Source: JAAXVQ01 sp964604705 (GTDB lineage Bacteria > Oederibacteriota > JAAXVQ01). Taken from it: DNA of 64,000 nt. The position numbers were made by a program, and so were the translations under genes. Below, one piece after another: positions 35,612-44,914 of the stretch; within the stretch, counting starts at the first letter, position 1; the number at the start of each line of letters is the position of its first letter. The notes below the pieces were generated by a model, which worked only from the letters and a program-made list of their open reading frames with translations, ran no database searches and was not told the origin of the DNA. Where the stretch lies: contig CAZSAP010000010.1 of the NCBI GenBank assembly GCA_964604705.1, forward strand, positions 62,001-126,000, written 5' to 3'.

Positions 35612-35641
35612 ATTATAAATTTACCAAGGGGAGAGTGTCAA
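35612..35641 (-). promoter_or_regulatory. Consensus sigma-70-type promoter of the pilT-prepilin unit
   Basis: On the minus strand a perfect -35 TTGACA (35636-35641) is followed after 18 nt by a perfect -10 TATAAT (35612-35617), 67 nt before the pilT-like start codon. It is the best promoter match in the window. Confidence 0.82.
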
Positions 35642-35682
35642 GGTCGTAAGCAAATCAATTCCCCAGGAGGTGAACCCTACGG

Positions 35683-36549
35683 TTAACGCCCTTCCACCCC
35701 GGCACGCAACAAGGCACGCCGCATAACCTCCACCGGTGGCTTGCGCCCGGTCCACAGCTCAAAGGCAATCGCTCCTTGGTACAGCAGCATGTGCCACCCC
35801 GGCACACACCGGCATTGTCTTTTTTGTGCGGCCTGCAAAAACGGTGTGGGGCCGTGCCCGTACACCAAATCCATGACACTTTGTTTGGCTGGAATCCAGG
35901 CCGCAGGTACAGGCAGTGGATCCTGCGGCTTAAGCCCCAACGGGCTGGTATTGACCAAAACCTGGGCTGCGGCACAGGCCGCTTGCAACTCAGGGGTGTT
36001 CGGCAGAACACCTTGCGTGCGTGTATAACCGAGTGTCTTCAGATGACGCAACAACCCCTGCCGCTGTTGCGCATTGGGTTCGGAGACAGTGAGCCGAGTC
36101 ACACCCGCTTGCAGCAACGAGACCGCCACTGCCCGACCGGCGCCGCCGGCCCCTAACAATACGGCTTGCTTGCCCTTAAGCGTCACCTTGGCGGCGCGCA
36201 TGGCTTGTACAAATCCCGGACCATCGGTATTGTGCCCGATTCGCTTTTCACCCTGAAACACGATCGTGTTAATCGCCCCAATGCGCTTCGCCTCGGGTGA
36301 GCAGGCATCCACGTGCTTCATGGCCAATTGCTTATGCGGAATGGTGACATTCACACCCAGTGCCCCCATATGCGTAAGGGTCTGGAGCAACCCCTTCACA
36401 CCGGCTGCCGGCATGGATAGGGGCAAATATACCGCATTGATGTCCAGTGCCTTGAAGGCCGCATTGTGCATGGCCGGGGAAAGTGTATGCGCGATCGGGT
36501 TGCCGATCACACCCGCCAATCGGGTCTTGCCGTCGATGATTCGTTCCAT
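35683..36549 (-). CDS. aroE: Shikimate dehydrogenase
   Basis: AroE reduces 3-dehydroshikimate with NADPH in aromatic amino-acid synthesis. The 288-aa protein has the substrate site GNPIAHTLSPAMHNAAF (SxS-type loop), the catalytic Lys in NVTIPHKQLAMKHVD, Asp in NTDGPGFVQAM, the NADPH loop GAGGAGRAVAVSL, and the C-terminal AFELWTG region. AAGGAG lies about 9 nt before the ATG. It ends the long housekeeping run from the heat-shock block, 49 nt after the PmbA-like gene. Confidence 0.95.
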   Translation of the reverse strand: MERIIDGKTRLAGVIGNPIAHTLSPAMHNAAFKALDINAVYLPLSMPAAGVKGLLQTLTHMGALGVNVTIPHKQLAMKHVDACSPEAKRIGAINTIVFQGEKRIGHNTDGPGFVQAMRAAKVTLKGKQAVLLGAGGAGRAVAVSLLQAGVTRLTVSEPNAQQRQGLLRHLKTLGYTRTQGVLPNTPELQAACAAAQVLVNTSPLGLKPQDPLPVPAAWIPAKQSVMDLVYGHGPTPFLQAAQKRQCRCVPGWHMLLYQGAIAFELWTGRKPPVEVMRRALLRAGVEGR

Positions 36550-36598
36550 GGTTTGCCGCTCCTTGCTTTTGCTTGATCACATTTAACGCTTACTTTGG

Positions 36599-37933
36599 TT
36601 ACTCGCCTGCCACCAATAAATCTCGTACCGCCACACTCGGGGCCGAAAAATGCCCCAACACGCGGACATCGTTGCCCACAGCCACAATCTGCTTCAACCA
36701 GGTCATCAGGTTCCCCGAAAGGGTCACGCCGCGCACGGCCACATCGCCGCCAGGGTGCAGGAGCCAACCGCTGGCACCTAAGGAAAAATCACCGGTAACA
36801 GGATCCAAGGTATGCAAGCCCAACACATCGGCCGCCACCAGAGCATCCGGATACGCTTGGTACAAGGCCTCCGGGGTTTGACTCCCGGGAAGCAACTGCA
36901 CCTGCAGGGGACCCACGGCCGGAGCCGCGGATAAAGACGCGCGTACGCCGTTACCTGTCGAACGCGTTTTCCCACGCAAAGCGGTCTCGCGATTATGCAA
37001 ACAGGCGGTTAACACACCCTCGCGGATAAGTTCGGTTCTCTGTGTGAGCGAACCTTCCTCGTCCATCGGTGCTGAAAAAATCCCATGGGGCAGAGTTCCG
37101 TCATCCACCAGCTGCACCCACGCAGGGGCAATCGGCTGGCCCAGGTGCTGCGCCAAAAACGAACGCCCGCGTTGCCATGCCTCGCCGCTTAAAGCCGGAA
37201 ACATCGCTTCCAATATGCCCGTGACCACCATGGGTGGAAAAATGACCACACGGTGTTGCGTCGGCAAGGTGCGTGCGCCTAATAATTTCACAGCCTTGCG
37301 TCCAGCCTCGTTCCCTACGGTTTCCGGATCCAAGGCTTCGGGGGTACGGGCCATGCGGTAGGCCTCGCCCATTTGTGAATCCCCATTGCCTTCTGCCACG
37401 GCAGCCAAGCCTACCGACGCCTCGGACTGCGTCCACGTACCCTTGATCCCGCTGGAATGAAACAACGCATGACGCACGATGGTTTGAGCAAAACTCGCCT
37501 GATGCGTTCGGACCACGCGCGCATCCACGTTCCGGGCCGTACGCTCCATTGCGGTCAACCACGCAGAAATGGTTTCCACGGGCACGCGGGGTTCCGAAGA
37601 ACCCTCTGCTTGCATGCAGATCAAGGGATCCACCGCAGCGGTGCGCGCAACATCGGCGGGAACATGCTGGGCCAGCGCCCGCGCTTCCTCCACACAGGCC
37701 TCTACGGCTGTTGCTCGCGTATCCCTGCGGTAGGCAAACCCCACACGACCGGCTTGGAAACAACGTACCGCAACACCGTAGGTCTGCTTGTTCTCGACAT
37801 TTTCAAGCTGGCCCTGAGTTTGTTCATAGCGCGTTTCCGTGGTCCAGCGGAAATAACATTCCAAAGCTTCGGAACTGCCTTTACGGGAAAACGCACGTTC
37901 CGCCTCGCGTTGCGCGTCCAACCACGTCATCAT
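36599..37933 (-). CDS. TldD/PmbA family protein (PmbA-like)
   Basis: This 444-aa protein matches PmbA/TldE. It has the N-terminal GVAVRCFQAGRVGFAYRRD, a long middle, and a C-terminal TRSTGNGVRASLSAAP and SGWLLHPGGDVAVRGVTLSGN. Like PmbA it lacks the zinc HExxxH of TldD, so it would be the non-catalytic partner. I see no TldD gene in the window. TldD/TldE process modified peptides and antitoxins in enterobacteria. The start overlaps the rsmE stop by 4 nt and GGGAGG precedes it. Confidence 0.85.
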   Translation of the reverse strand: MMTWLDAQREAERAFSRKGSSEALECYFRWTTETRYEQTQGQLENVENKQTYGVAVRCFQAGRVGFAYRRDTRATAVEACVEEARALAQHVPADVARTAAVDPLICMQAEGSSEPRVPVETISAWLTAMERTARNVDARVVRTHQASFAQTIVRHALFHSSGIKGTWTQSEASVGLAAVAEGNGDSQMGEAYRMARTPEALDPETVGNEAGRKAVKLLGARTLPTQHRVVIFPPMVVTGILEAMFPALSGEAWQRGRSFLAQHLGQPIAPAWVQLVDDGTLPHGIFSAPMDEEGSLTQRTELIREGVLTACLHNRETALRGKTRSTGNGVRASLSAAPAVGPLQVQLLPGSQTPEALYQAYPDALVAADVLGLHTLDPVTGDFSLGASGWLLHPGGDVAVRGVTLSGNLMTWLKQIVAVGNDVRVLGHFSAPSVAVRDLLVAGE

Positions 37934-38682
37934 GCCTGGCCTCCCAAATCACCCCATTGAAACAACGCCATGGCCAACACGGCCAAACCTGCGGTCTCGG
38001 AACGCAAGATACGCGGTCCCAGACTCACAGGAAGGATTCCAGAGGAACGGGCCAACGCCACTTCCGCTTCCGAAAAACCGCCCTCCGGACCTACCAACAA
38101 AGCCACGGTTACAGGCTGCGGCACCTGTGCCAGTTGCGCCTTCCAACCGTGAGCGCGATCGGCATGCTCAAAGGGCATCACGGCCACATCGGCCTGTCGT
38201 GCTTCGGCCACGGCTTGTTCAAAGGTTACCGGCGAGGCAATGTCCGGCACTCGCACGCGTCCCGATTGCCGCGTGGCCTGGCGTGCAATCTCTTGCCATC
38301 GTGTGATTTTATGCGATCCGGCCTCTGCCAGCCGAACTTGGGAATGCGCTGTGACCATGGGCACCAAACGCACCAAACCCAATTCCGTTCCTTTTTGAAC
38401 GATCCATTCCAGCTTATCCCCGCGGGCAAAACCCTGATAGAGTGTAACCTGCAAGGTGGCTTCCGGATGATGATCCAAGGGGGTTACGTTGGAGACTTCC
38501 AAATACTTTGGGGTAACAGCCGAGAGCATGCCCTGCCACTCATGCCCTGCTCCATCGCAGACGCGCACCGGCGAGCCGGGTTGCAAGCGCAACACGCGTG
38601 CATGCGCCACATCATCTCCCGTCACGCGCACGGGGTTCTCCTGTAAGGCGGCGGGAGTCAGGATAAACCGCGGAATCGCCAT
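37930..38682 (-). CDS. rsmE: 16S rRNA (uracil-1498-N3) methyltransferase RsmE
   Basis: RsmE methylates U1498 of 16S rRNA using S-adenosylmethionine. The 250-aa protein has the N-terminal PUA-like part (RFILTPAALQEN, HARVLRL) and the SPOUT knot with LLVGPEGGFSEAEVALA and LGPRILRSETAGLAVLA. I chose the ATG at 38682, 4 nt after the upstream stop. The frame extends to a GTG at 38712 inside the upstream gene, which does not look like the start. rsmE near dnaJ is a common gene order in several phyla. Confidence 0.93.
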   Translation of the reverse strand: MAIPRFILTPAALQENPVRVTGDDVAHARVLRLQPGSPVRVCDGAGHEWQGMLSAVTPKYLEVSNVTPLDHHPEATLQVTLYQGFARGDKLEWIVQKGTELGLVRLVPMVTAHSQVRLAEAGSHKITRWQEIARQATRQSGRVRVPDIASPVTFEQAVAEARQADVAVMPFEHADRAHGWKAQLAQVPQPVTVALLVGPEGGFSEAEVALARSSGILPVSLGPRILRSETAGLAVLAMALFQWGDLGGQA

Positions 38683-38686
38683 GTGC

Positions 38687-39742
38687 TTACCAGTGAGGAT
38701 CGAAACAGCCACCCGAATCGGTCAGCTGGCGGGGCTTGGCCCCGTTGATCTGCATAATCCAAATGTCCGTGCGTACTTCCTTGTCTCCGGATCCGACATT
38801 GCCTTCTTTGGCTTTTTCCCGTGCGCAGGCAATGAATTGTCCGCTGGGTGAAAAGGCTGCTCCCGTGAACTGAGCCTCGGCTTCCATAGGTGAGATTGGG
38901 TAAAACTTAAAACCCGGAGCATAGGTGCTGTTCATGATGATGATCGTGACGTCCAATTCATAGGCCACATACATGCTGTCGTAGGACCAGGCCACAGTGC
39001 CCAGGTGATACGGCATTTGTTGAAAAAATTTCATAAAATCCAAATCGGCTCCGCCCGAGCGTTTCACGGCGCCCATGTGCATGACCTCACTGCCCTTCAC
39101 GGGTCCGGTCCCGGCAATAATCCGTGCGTCCGGCGAAAGCGTTTGGATTTCCTTGATGAAGCTTCCCTTGGGAATACGTATGGTGTCTACTTGAGCTGCG
39201 GTCGTGGTGCCATAACCAAACAACACCGAAGGAAAATCCTTCTCTTGAATGTAGATCACAGTGCCATCCGGTTTCCAGGAAATACGCGTCTTGGTGGTAT
39301 CGATTTTCTTATCCGCCAATAAGATCCGATGATTGGAACCATCGGCATTCATAATGGCCACGCCGGCTTTGCCTTCTGCCGGCCGGTCGGTGGAGTAGTG
39401 AAAATAGGCAATCTGCTTATGATCCAAACTCCAGGAGGGGCGGCACTTGTAAACCCGATCTTCGTCCGAAGTAAGCTGCGTGTCCCCGGTTCCATCCGGC
39501 TTGATCGTGTAAATTTGGGCTGCATTTTCAAACATACGCACATACACCAGGCGGGAATTGTCGTCCACACCGGCCATAACCTGGCTGACTTCGTTACGTG
39601 TGGAATTCAGGGTTTTCTTAAACGACGCAGACGACTGGAGGGTCTTCAACAACTCCATGTTGAATCCACCGCCGCACGCCGATACGCCGAGCGCCAGGCC
39701 CAATGCAAGACCCCATTTTACCCAACCCGTGGCTAAACGCAT
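38687..39742 (-). CDS. TolB-like beta-propeller lipoprotein
   Basis: This 351-aa exported protein has a type II signal peptide with a lipobox-like GVSAC (Cys about residue 23). A six-bladed TolB-type propeller follows, with blades of the type AQIYTIKPDGTGDTQLTSDE, PSWSLDHKQIAYFHYS, GVAIMNADGSNHRIL and a last DIWIMQINGAKPRQLTDSGG. TolB proper is periplasmic and not lipid-modified, and no tolAQR or pal genes are nearby. A role in envelope sensing or scaffolding is inference. It lies 3 nt after dnaJ. Confidence 0.8.
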   Translation of the reverse strand: MRLATGWVKWGLALGLALGVSACGGGFNMELLKTLQSSASFKKTLNSTRNEVSQVMAGVDDNSRLVYVRMFENAAQIYTIKPDGTGDTQLTSDEDRVYKCRPSWSLDHKQIAYFHYSTDRPAEGKAGVAIMNADGSNHRILLADKKIDTTKTRISWKPDGTVIYIQEKDFPSVLFGYGTTTAAQVDTIRIPKGSFIKEIQTLSPDARIIAGTGPVKGSEVMHMGAVKRSGGADLDFMKFFQQMPYHLGTVAWSYDSMYVAYELDVTIIIMNSTYAPGFKFYPISPMEAEAQFTGAAFSPSGQFIACAREKAKEGNVGSGDKEVRTDIWIMQINGAKPRQLTDSGGCFDPHW

Positions 39743-39745
39743 ACG

Positions 39746-40903
39746 CTATCTCCCCATGGTCTTTTTAATTTTTTCCACAAAGGCTTGAACACCGGGATAC
39801 ATGTCCGCCCCACCCTGCTGCCCAAACTCTTTCAGCAGCTGACGCTGTTTGTCATTGAGCTTCACGGGTGTCTCCACCAAGATCGTGACCAACAAATCCC
39901 CGGTTCCAAGCCCGCGCAGGTTTGGAAACCCTTTTCCGCGCAGACGGAACATTTTCCCGCTTTGCGAACCGGCGGGGATCTTCATGCTGACAAACCCATC
40001 CAAGGTCGGGACTTCAATCTCGCCGCCCATAATGGCCGTGATCATCGGAATGGGCTGCTCGCACAGAATATGATCGTCCTCACGCGTAAAGACCGGGTGC
40101 GACTCCACTTGGATCACAACATACAAATCGCCCCGCGGACCGTTATGAATGCCGGCTTCACCCTCGCCGGACACTTTCAAGCGGCTGCCCGTTTCCACCC
40201 CGGCCGGAACCTTGACGGAAATTTTACGCACCGTACGCTTACGGCCTTCCCCACCGCAGCTGGAACAAGGATTGTCCACGATCGTACCGGAGCCACCGCA
40301 AGTCGGGCATGTGCGCATGATGGAGAAAAACCCCTGCGACATGCGCACCTGTCCCGCACCGTGACACGCCGAACACGTCTTGGGAGCGCTGCCGGACTTG
40401 GTGCCGCTGCCTTTGCAGGAGGAACATGTCTCCTGGCGTGGAATTTCCAACGCCACCTCTTTGCCCTTGGCACTTTCCAAAAACGAAATGGTCAAATCGT
40501 AACGCAGGTCCGAACCCCGGCGGGCCCCACCTTGCCCACGCCCCGCGCGCGTCCCGGTCCCGGCTCCGCCCCCACCGCCAAAAAAGCCTTCAAAGATATC
40601 CGAGAAAATATCACCCATGTCGCCCATGTCCGCATGGCCTCCGCCAAATCCACCACCTGGACGCCCGGCGGCCCCACCCATCCCGGCATGCCCAAACTGA
40701 TCGTACGTCGAGCGTTTGCGGGCATCGCGCAGGACTTCGTAGGCCTCGTTCACTTCCTTAAACTTTTCCTCGGCCTGCTTATTTCCCGGATTGGCATCCG
40801 GATGAAACTTTTTGGCCAAGTTGCGGTACGCTTGCTTTAGCTGATCCTCGTTGGCGTTGCGCGGAACACCGAGCGTCTCGTAATAATCATTTTTCCCTGA
40901 CAT
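39746..40903 (-). CDS. dnaJ: Co-chaperone DnaJ
   Basis: DnaJ delivers unfolded clients to DnaK and stimulates its ATPase. The 385-aa protein has a J-domain with HPD, a Gly-rich linker (about 75-115), and four zinc repeats CSSCKGSG, CSACHGAG, CPTCGGSG and CSSCGGEG. Two substrate-binding domains and a dimerisation C-terminus follow. The ATG at 40903 has GAGGTGG about 5 nt upstream; the upstream GTG in frame is less likely. A terminator lies between dnaK and dnaJ, so dnaJ transcription depends on read-through or on a promoter in the 126-nt gap. Confidence 0.97.
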   Translation of the reverse strand: MSGKNDYYETLGVPRNANEDQLKQAYRNLAKKFHPDANPGNKQAEEKFKEVNEAYEVLRDARKRSTYDQFGHAGMGGAAGRPGGGFGGGHADMGDMGDIFSDIFEGFFGGGGGAGTGTRAGRGQGGARRGSDLRYDLTISFLESAKGKEVALEIPRQETCSSCKGSGTKSGSAPKTCSACHGAGQVRMSQGFFSIMRTCPTCGGSGTIVDNPCSSCGGEGRKRTVRKISVKVPAGVETGSRLKVSGEGEAGIHNGPRGDLYVVIQVESHPVFTREDDHILCEQPIPMITAIMGGEIEVPTLDGFVSMKIPAGSQSGKMFRLRGKGFPNLRGLGTGDLLVTILVETPVKLNDKQRQLLKEFGQQGGADMYPGVQAFVEKIKKTMGR

Positions 40904-40957
40904 ACCGTCCACCTCATTGCGTCATCACTCCTGGGGGCTCAACCCCGTTGGGAGTTT

Positions 40958-41006
40958 AAAAAAAACGCGGCCACCACTTGCTGCTGCCAGCGCGGTACCG
41001 CGTTTT
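40958..41006 (-). terminator. Terminator between dnaK and dnaJ
   Basis: On the minus strand AAAACGCGG (41006-40998) pairs with CCGCGTTTT (40970-40962), followed by a run of T to 40958. The loop contains CGCGGTACCGCG, a palindrome overlapping the first arm, so an alternative small stem competes with the terminator stem. It may attenuate dnaJ relative to dnaK. Confidence 0.65.
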
Positions 41007-41029
41007 ATGATTTCGTTCCTGATGCCAGC

Positions 41030-42949
41030 CTATTTATCTTCGGCTTTAAACTCCGCATCCACTACGTTCTCATCACCCGATCCTGGGGTTGCCCCGGCCG
41101 CTCCCGCATCCTGAGCGCCCCCGGGTTGTTCCGCCCCTTCACCCGGCGTGGAAGCTTTCGCATACACGGCCTCGCCCAGCTTCTGCGCGGTTTTCTCAAC
41201 CATCTTGCACGCGGCTTCAATGGCGTCGGCATCCTGCCCTTCGAGCGCCTTTTTCAAATCATCCACCGACTTGCGCACTTGGTCACGCGTGGTGGCATCC
41301 ACCTTCGTGCCGTGCTCTTCCAAAATCTTCTCAGTCTGATACACCAGCGAATCGGCGCGGTTGCGAACTTCCACCTGATGCCGACGTTTCTTATCCGTCT
41401 CTTCATTTTCCTGGCTTTGTTGCACCATCCGGTCAATCTCATCTTTCGACAAGCCGGAACTGGCGGTAATGGTAATTTTCTGTTCCCGGCCGGTTCCCAA
41501 ATCCTTGGCCGAAACGTGCGCAATCCCGTTGGCATCAATGTCAAACGTCACTTCAATCTGCGGAACGCCACGCGGAGCCGGAGGAATCCCCGTCAGATCA
41601 AAACGTCCCAGCGTGCGATTGTCCTCGGCCATTTCGCGTTCACCCTGCAATACCCGGATCGAAACCGTCGGCTGGTTGTCCGAGGCCGTGGAAAACACCT
41701 GGCTCTTCTTGGTCGGAATGGTCGTGTTGCGCTCGATCAAACGAGTGGTCACGCCCCCTAAGGTTTCAATGCCCAACGAGAGCGGGGTCACGTCCAGGAG
41801 CAATACATCCTTCACATCGCCTTTTAAAACCCCGGCTTGGATCGCAGCCCCGATGGCGACCACTTCATCCGGATTCACACCCTTGTGCGGTTCTTTGCCG
41901 AAAAATTTCTTGACGGTTTCCTGCACCAAGGGCATGCGCGTCATGCCACCCACCAAAATCACTTCGTCAATTTGATCCACCGTGTAGCCCGCATCGGTCA
42001 AGGCCTGCTTCAAAGGAATCAACGTGCGTTCCACCAAAGCACCGGTCAACTGTTCCAACTTGGCCCGGGTCAAAGTCACGTTCAAGTGCTTCGGTCCGGA
42101 GGCATCGGCGGTGATAAACGGCAGATTGATCTCCGACTGCAAGGTCGAGGAAAGCTCGATCTTGGCTTTCTCGCCGCCTTCTTTCAGGCGCTGCAAGGCC
42201 ATCTTGTCCGAACGCAAATCAATGCCCTGTTCCTTCTTAAACTCTTCGGCCAGCCAATCGATGATCACCTGATCGAAATCATCGCCGCCCAAGTGCGTGT
42301 CGCCGTTGGTGGCCTTGACTTCAAACACGCCGTCCCCTAAATCCAAAATCGAAATGTCGTACGTACCGCCGCCCAAATCGTACACGGCCACTTTTTCGTT
42401 TTTCTTTTTATCCAAACCGTAGGCCAGCGAAGCGGCCGTGGGCTCGTTGATAATGCGCAACACATCCAAACCCGCAATCTTGCCGGCATCCTTGGTGGCT
42501 TGGCGCTGACTGTCGTTGAAATACGCCGGCACCGTGATGACGGCTTCCGTGACTTTTTCTCCCAGATAGCTTTCCGCATCGGCCTTGAGCTTCTGCAGAA
42601 TCATGGCTGAGACTTCCGGCGGAGCAAATTCCTGATCGTGCGCCACCACGCGCACATCCCCGTTTCCGGCCGCCTTGGTCTTGTAGGGTACGCGGCGTTC
42701 CTCGTCCTTGGCCTCGTCAAAACGACGCCCCATGAAACGCTTGATGGAAAACACCGTGTTCTCCGGATTGGTCACAGCCTGACGCTTGGCGGTCTGTCCG
42801 ACCAAGCGTTCGCCGTTTTTGGCAAATCCCACCACCGACGGAGTCGTGCGCGAGCCTTCGGCGTTGGTGATCACCACCGGTTCACCGCCTTGCATCACAG
42901 CCACGCATGAATTCGTGGTTCCTAAGTCAATACCGATTACCTTTCCCAT
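41030..42949 (-). CDS. dnaK: Chaperone DnaK (Hsp70)
   Basis: This 639-aa Hsp70 has the ATPase signature IGIDLGTTNSCVAVMQGG, the second signature VYDLGGGTYDISILDLGDG, the third VILVGGMTRMPLVQETV, the interdomain linker DVLLLDVTPLSLGIETLGG, and a Gly/Ala-rich C-terminal tail ending DAEFKAEDK. AAAGGA lies about 10 nt before the ATG. It follows grpE after 55 nt. No CIRCE element is visible upstream. Confidence 0.98.
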   Translation of the reverse strand: MGKVIGIDLGTTNSCVAVMQGGEPVVITNAEGSRTTPSVVGFAKNGERLVGQTAKRQAVTNPENTVFSIKRFMGRRFDEAKDEERRVPYKTKAAGNGDVRVVAHDQEFAPPEVSAMILQKLKADAESYLGEKVTEAVITVPAYFNDSQRQATKDAGKIAGLDVLRIINEPTAASLAYGLDKKKNEKVAVYDLGGGTYDISILDLGDGVFEVKATNGDTHLGGDDFDQVIIDWLAEEFKKEQGIDLRSDKMALQRLKEGGEKAKIELSSTLQSEINLPFITADASGPKHLNVTLTRAKLEQLTGALVERTLIPLKQALTDAGYTVDQIDEVILVGGMTRMPLVQETVKKFFGKEPHKGVNPDEVVAIGAAIQAGVLKGDVKDVLLLDVTPLSLGIETLGGVTTRLIERNTTIPTKKSQVFSTASDNQPTVSIRVLQGEREMAEDNRTLGRFDLTGIPPAPRGVPQIEVTFDIDANGIAHVSAKDLGTGREQKITITASSGLSKDEIDRMVQQSQENEETDKKRRHQVEVRNRADSLVYQTEKILEEHGTKVDATTRDQVRKSVDDLKKALEGQDADAIEAACKMVEKTAQKLGEAVYAKASTPGEGAEQPGGAQDAGAAGATPGSGDENVVDAEFKAEDK

Positions 42950-43004
42950 TCGTAAAAATCCTTTCTAACAAAGATAGAAGATGCCTTCTTGTATTGGTTA
43001 ATGG

Positions 43005-43664
43005 TTATGCGTGTTTGGCCACTTTTACCATGGCCGGACGGACCACTTTGCCGTTGAGCGAATAGCCTTTTTGCAGTATGGCGATAACGGTATCGTCGGG
43101 AACGCTGGTGTCTTCAACCCGTTGCAAGGCCTGATGGATGGCCGGATCAAACACGCAAGGTGCTTGGTCAATCGCGGTAACTCCGGTTTTGGCCAGTGCT
43201 TGCTGGAACTGCCGCTGAATCAGCTCCACCCCTTCCAAAATCTTACTCACATCGTGACATTCCTGCGAAAAGGTCAAGGTGCGCTCCAGATTGTCCAACA
43301 CCGGCAACACTTCGCGCAACATGTCCTCGCTGGCGTAACGCATCTGTTCCAAGCGTTCGCGGGCCACGCGCTTTTTAAAATTCTCGAGTTCCGCCAAAGC
43401 GCGCAAATACCGATCGTAATTCAAATTGGCCTTATCGTCCAATTCCTTGATGGCATTTTTCAAAGAGGTGATTTCCTCACCCGTAGCCGGGCCGCCGGTC
43501 ACAGGCGTATCCGGATCCTCTTCAAACGCTTTGGTCGGATCGGCGGTGCCAGTAAAATTCCGAGCATTTGCAGCCGCCTGGGGTGCTTGCGTTGTTTCGC
43601 CCGAGGCTGTGCCTTCGACATTGGATTTCTTGGCTGACTGATCACCAAATTGATCGTACCACAT
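43005..43664 (-). CDS. grpE: Nucleotide exchange factor GrpE
   Basis: GrpE releases ADP from DnaK. The 219-aa protein has a Thr/Ala/Gly-rich N-terminus (about 1-60), a long coiled coil (about 60-125) containing YLRALAELENFKKRVARER, and a C-terminal beta-wing ending GYSLNGKVVRPAMVKVAKH. I chose the ATG at 43664 because a good promoter lies at 43704-43733, overlapping the longer frame. The ribosome site is GGTGGG. Confidence 0.95.
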   Translation of the reverse strand: MWYDQFGDQSAKKSNVEGTASGETTQAPQAAANARNFTGTADPTKAFEEDPDTPVTGGPATGEEITSLKNAIKELDDKANLNYDRYLRALAELENFKKRVARERLEQMRYASEDMLREVLPVLDNLERTLTFSQECHDVSKILEGVELIQRQFQQALAKTGVTAIDQAPCVFDPAIHQALQRVEDTSVPDDTVIAILQKGYSLNGKVVRPAMVKVAKHA

Positions 43665-43703
43665 CGTTTCCCACCATCCTATGAACTTAAAAATTGAGGG
43701 CTT

Positions 43704-43733
43704 ATCATACACCAAAACCAACATATTTGTAAA
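43704..43733 (-). promoter_or_regulatory. Sigma-70-type promoter of grpE-dnaK
   Basis: On the minus strand TTTACA (43728-43733, 5 of 6), 18 nt, then TATGAT (43704-43709, 5 of 6) lies 40 nt before the grpE start. It would give grpE-dnaK a transcript independent of hrcA. No TTAGCACTC-type inverted repeat overlaps it. Confidence 0.65.
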
Positions 43734-43795
43734 TGATTCTCGGATGTTTCAGCCCTGAACACAAGGCACGAACCTTAAAAAGGATACCCGCGAAA

Positions 43796-44857
43796 TTAGC
43801 TGGATTCACCACTGCCCATTCGGGGCTGAAGCACCGACGAAAGGGCCTCGGCGGTTTGCCCCAAAAGCGGTATAACTCTGCGATATTCCATGCGCATGGG
43901 GCCAACGACCCCCAGACGGGCTTCTCGCCCGCCTTGCAGTTGAATGCCGACGGTTAAGAAGGTCAAAGGCGGTAGTCCTTTGTCCGGCGTTTCTCCAATC
44001 ACAACGCGCAAACCGTTGCGCTCAATTCCGGGAGCCTCAAACGACTGGACCAATTCCTGGCGATGATCCAGTAGCCCGACGAGGCGGCGCAGAACCGTAA
44101 TGTCCTCAAAATCCGGCTGGGCAATAAAATTGGCTGCGCCTTGCACGACCACCTCGTCGCGCTTGGAGGCACCCAACCGCGAACCCAGCACAACCAGGGC
44201 CTGCCGCACCAATTCCGCCATGCGCCGGTCCAGGCCCGGCCATTCCGCCTGAGCCAGGGCGCCCAATTCGGAAGCGCCCAAACCGCGCCCGTTTTCATTC
44301 ACCACCTCGATAACCCGTTCCAAGACTTCCAACCGCACCGATTCCGCCACCTCAAACACGTGGTGGATTTCATGTTGGTAGGACGTATGCGCCATCAAAA
44401 GGAATTTTTGGGGCGTCAACCGGGCCAATTCCACCCGCAAGAGACGCTCGTCCGGACCCTCGGCCACCCAAGAGACCGCCAACAGGTTCGAAACAGTGGC
44501 CAAGACGGTCGCGGTCAATTTGATCAGGTGATCCGCTTCTTGCACATGCTGCAGCAACTCGGTGCGCAAACGCTGAACTTCCGGCGAGGCTCCGCCCGGA
44601 ACTTTCAGCAAGGTTTCTACAAAATAGCGATACGCTTTGACCGTGGGGATTTTGCCTGAAGATGTGTAGGGATGCGACAGAAACCCGGTTTCCTCGAGGC
44701 GCATCATGCTGTTGCGCACCGTGGCCGAACTGCACCCCATGGGAAAATGCGTGCACAGCTGGTTGGAACTGACCGGTTCCGCAGTAAGAATATGCCGTTC
44801 AACAATCGCGGCCAAGACGGCCCAATCCCGTTCGTGGAGGCCTACGACCGGGTTCAT
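43796..44857 (-). CDS. hrcA: Heat-inducible transcription repressor HrcA
   Basis: HrcA represses chaperone operons by binding CIRCE with GroEL help. The 353-aa protein has an N-terminal winged helix (HERDWAVLAAIVERHILTAE, CSSATVRNSMMRLEETGFL, HPYTSSGKIPTVKAYRYFV) and a GAF-like middle. The C-terminal LTFLTVGIQLQGGREARLGVVGPMRMEYRRV region is also typical. The ATG at 44857 has GGAGAAG just upstream. I found no CIRCE copy near any gene in this window, so its target is probably elsewhere (for example groESL) or a diverged site. Confidence 0.95.
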   Translation of the reverse strand: MNPVVGLHERDWAVLAAIVERHILTAEPVSSNQLCTHFPMGCSSATVRNSMMRLEETGFLSHPYTSSGKIPTVKAYRYFVETLLKVPGGASPEVQRLRTELLQHVQEADHLIKLTATVLATVSNLLAVSWVAEGPDERLLRVELARLTPQKFLLMAHTSYQHEIHHVFEVAESVRLEVLERVIEVVNENGRGLGASELGALAQAEWPGLDRRMAELVRQALVVLGSRLGASKRDEVVVQGAANFIAQPDFEDITVLRRLVGLLDHRQELVQSFEAPGIERNGLRVVIGETPDKGLPPLTFLTVGIQLQGGREARLGVVGPMRMEYRRVIPLLGQTAEALSSVLQPRMGSGESS

Positions 44858-44914
44858 GTCTTCTCCAAAACGACGCACTGCCCGAACTCCTTTAAATCCA
44901 AGCGCAGCCGGCGG

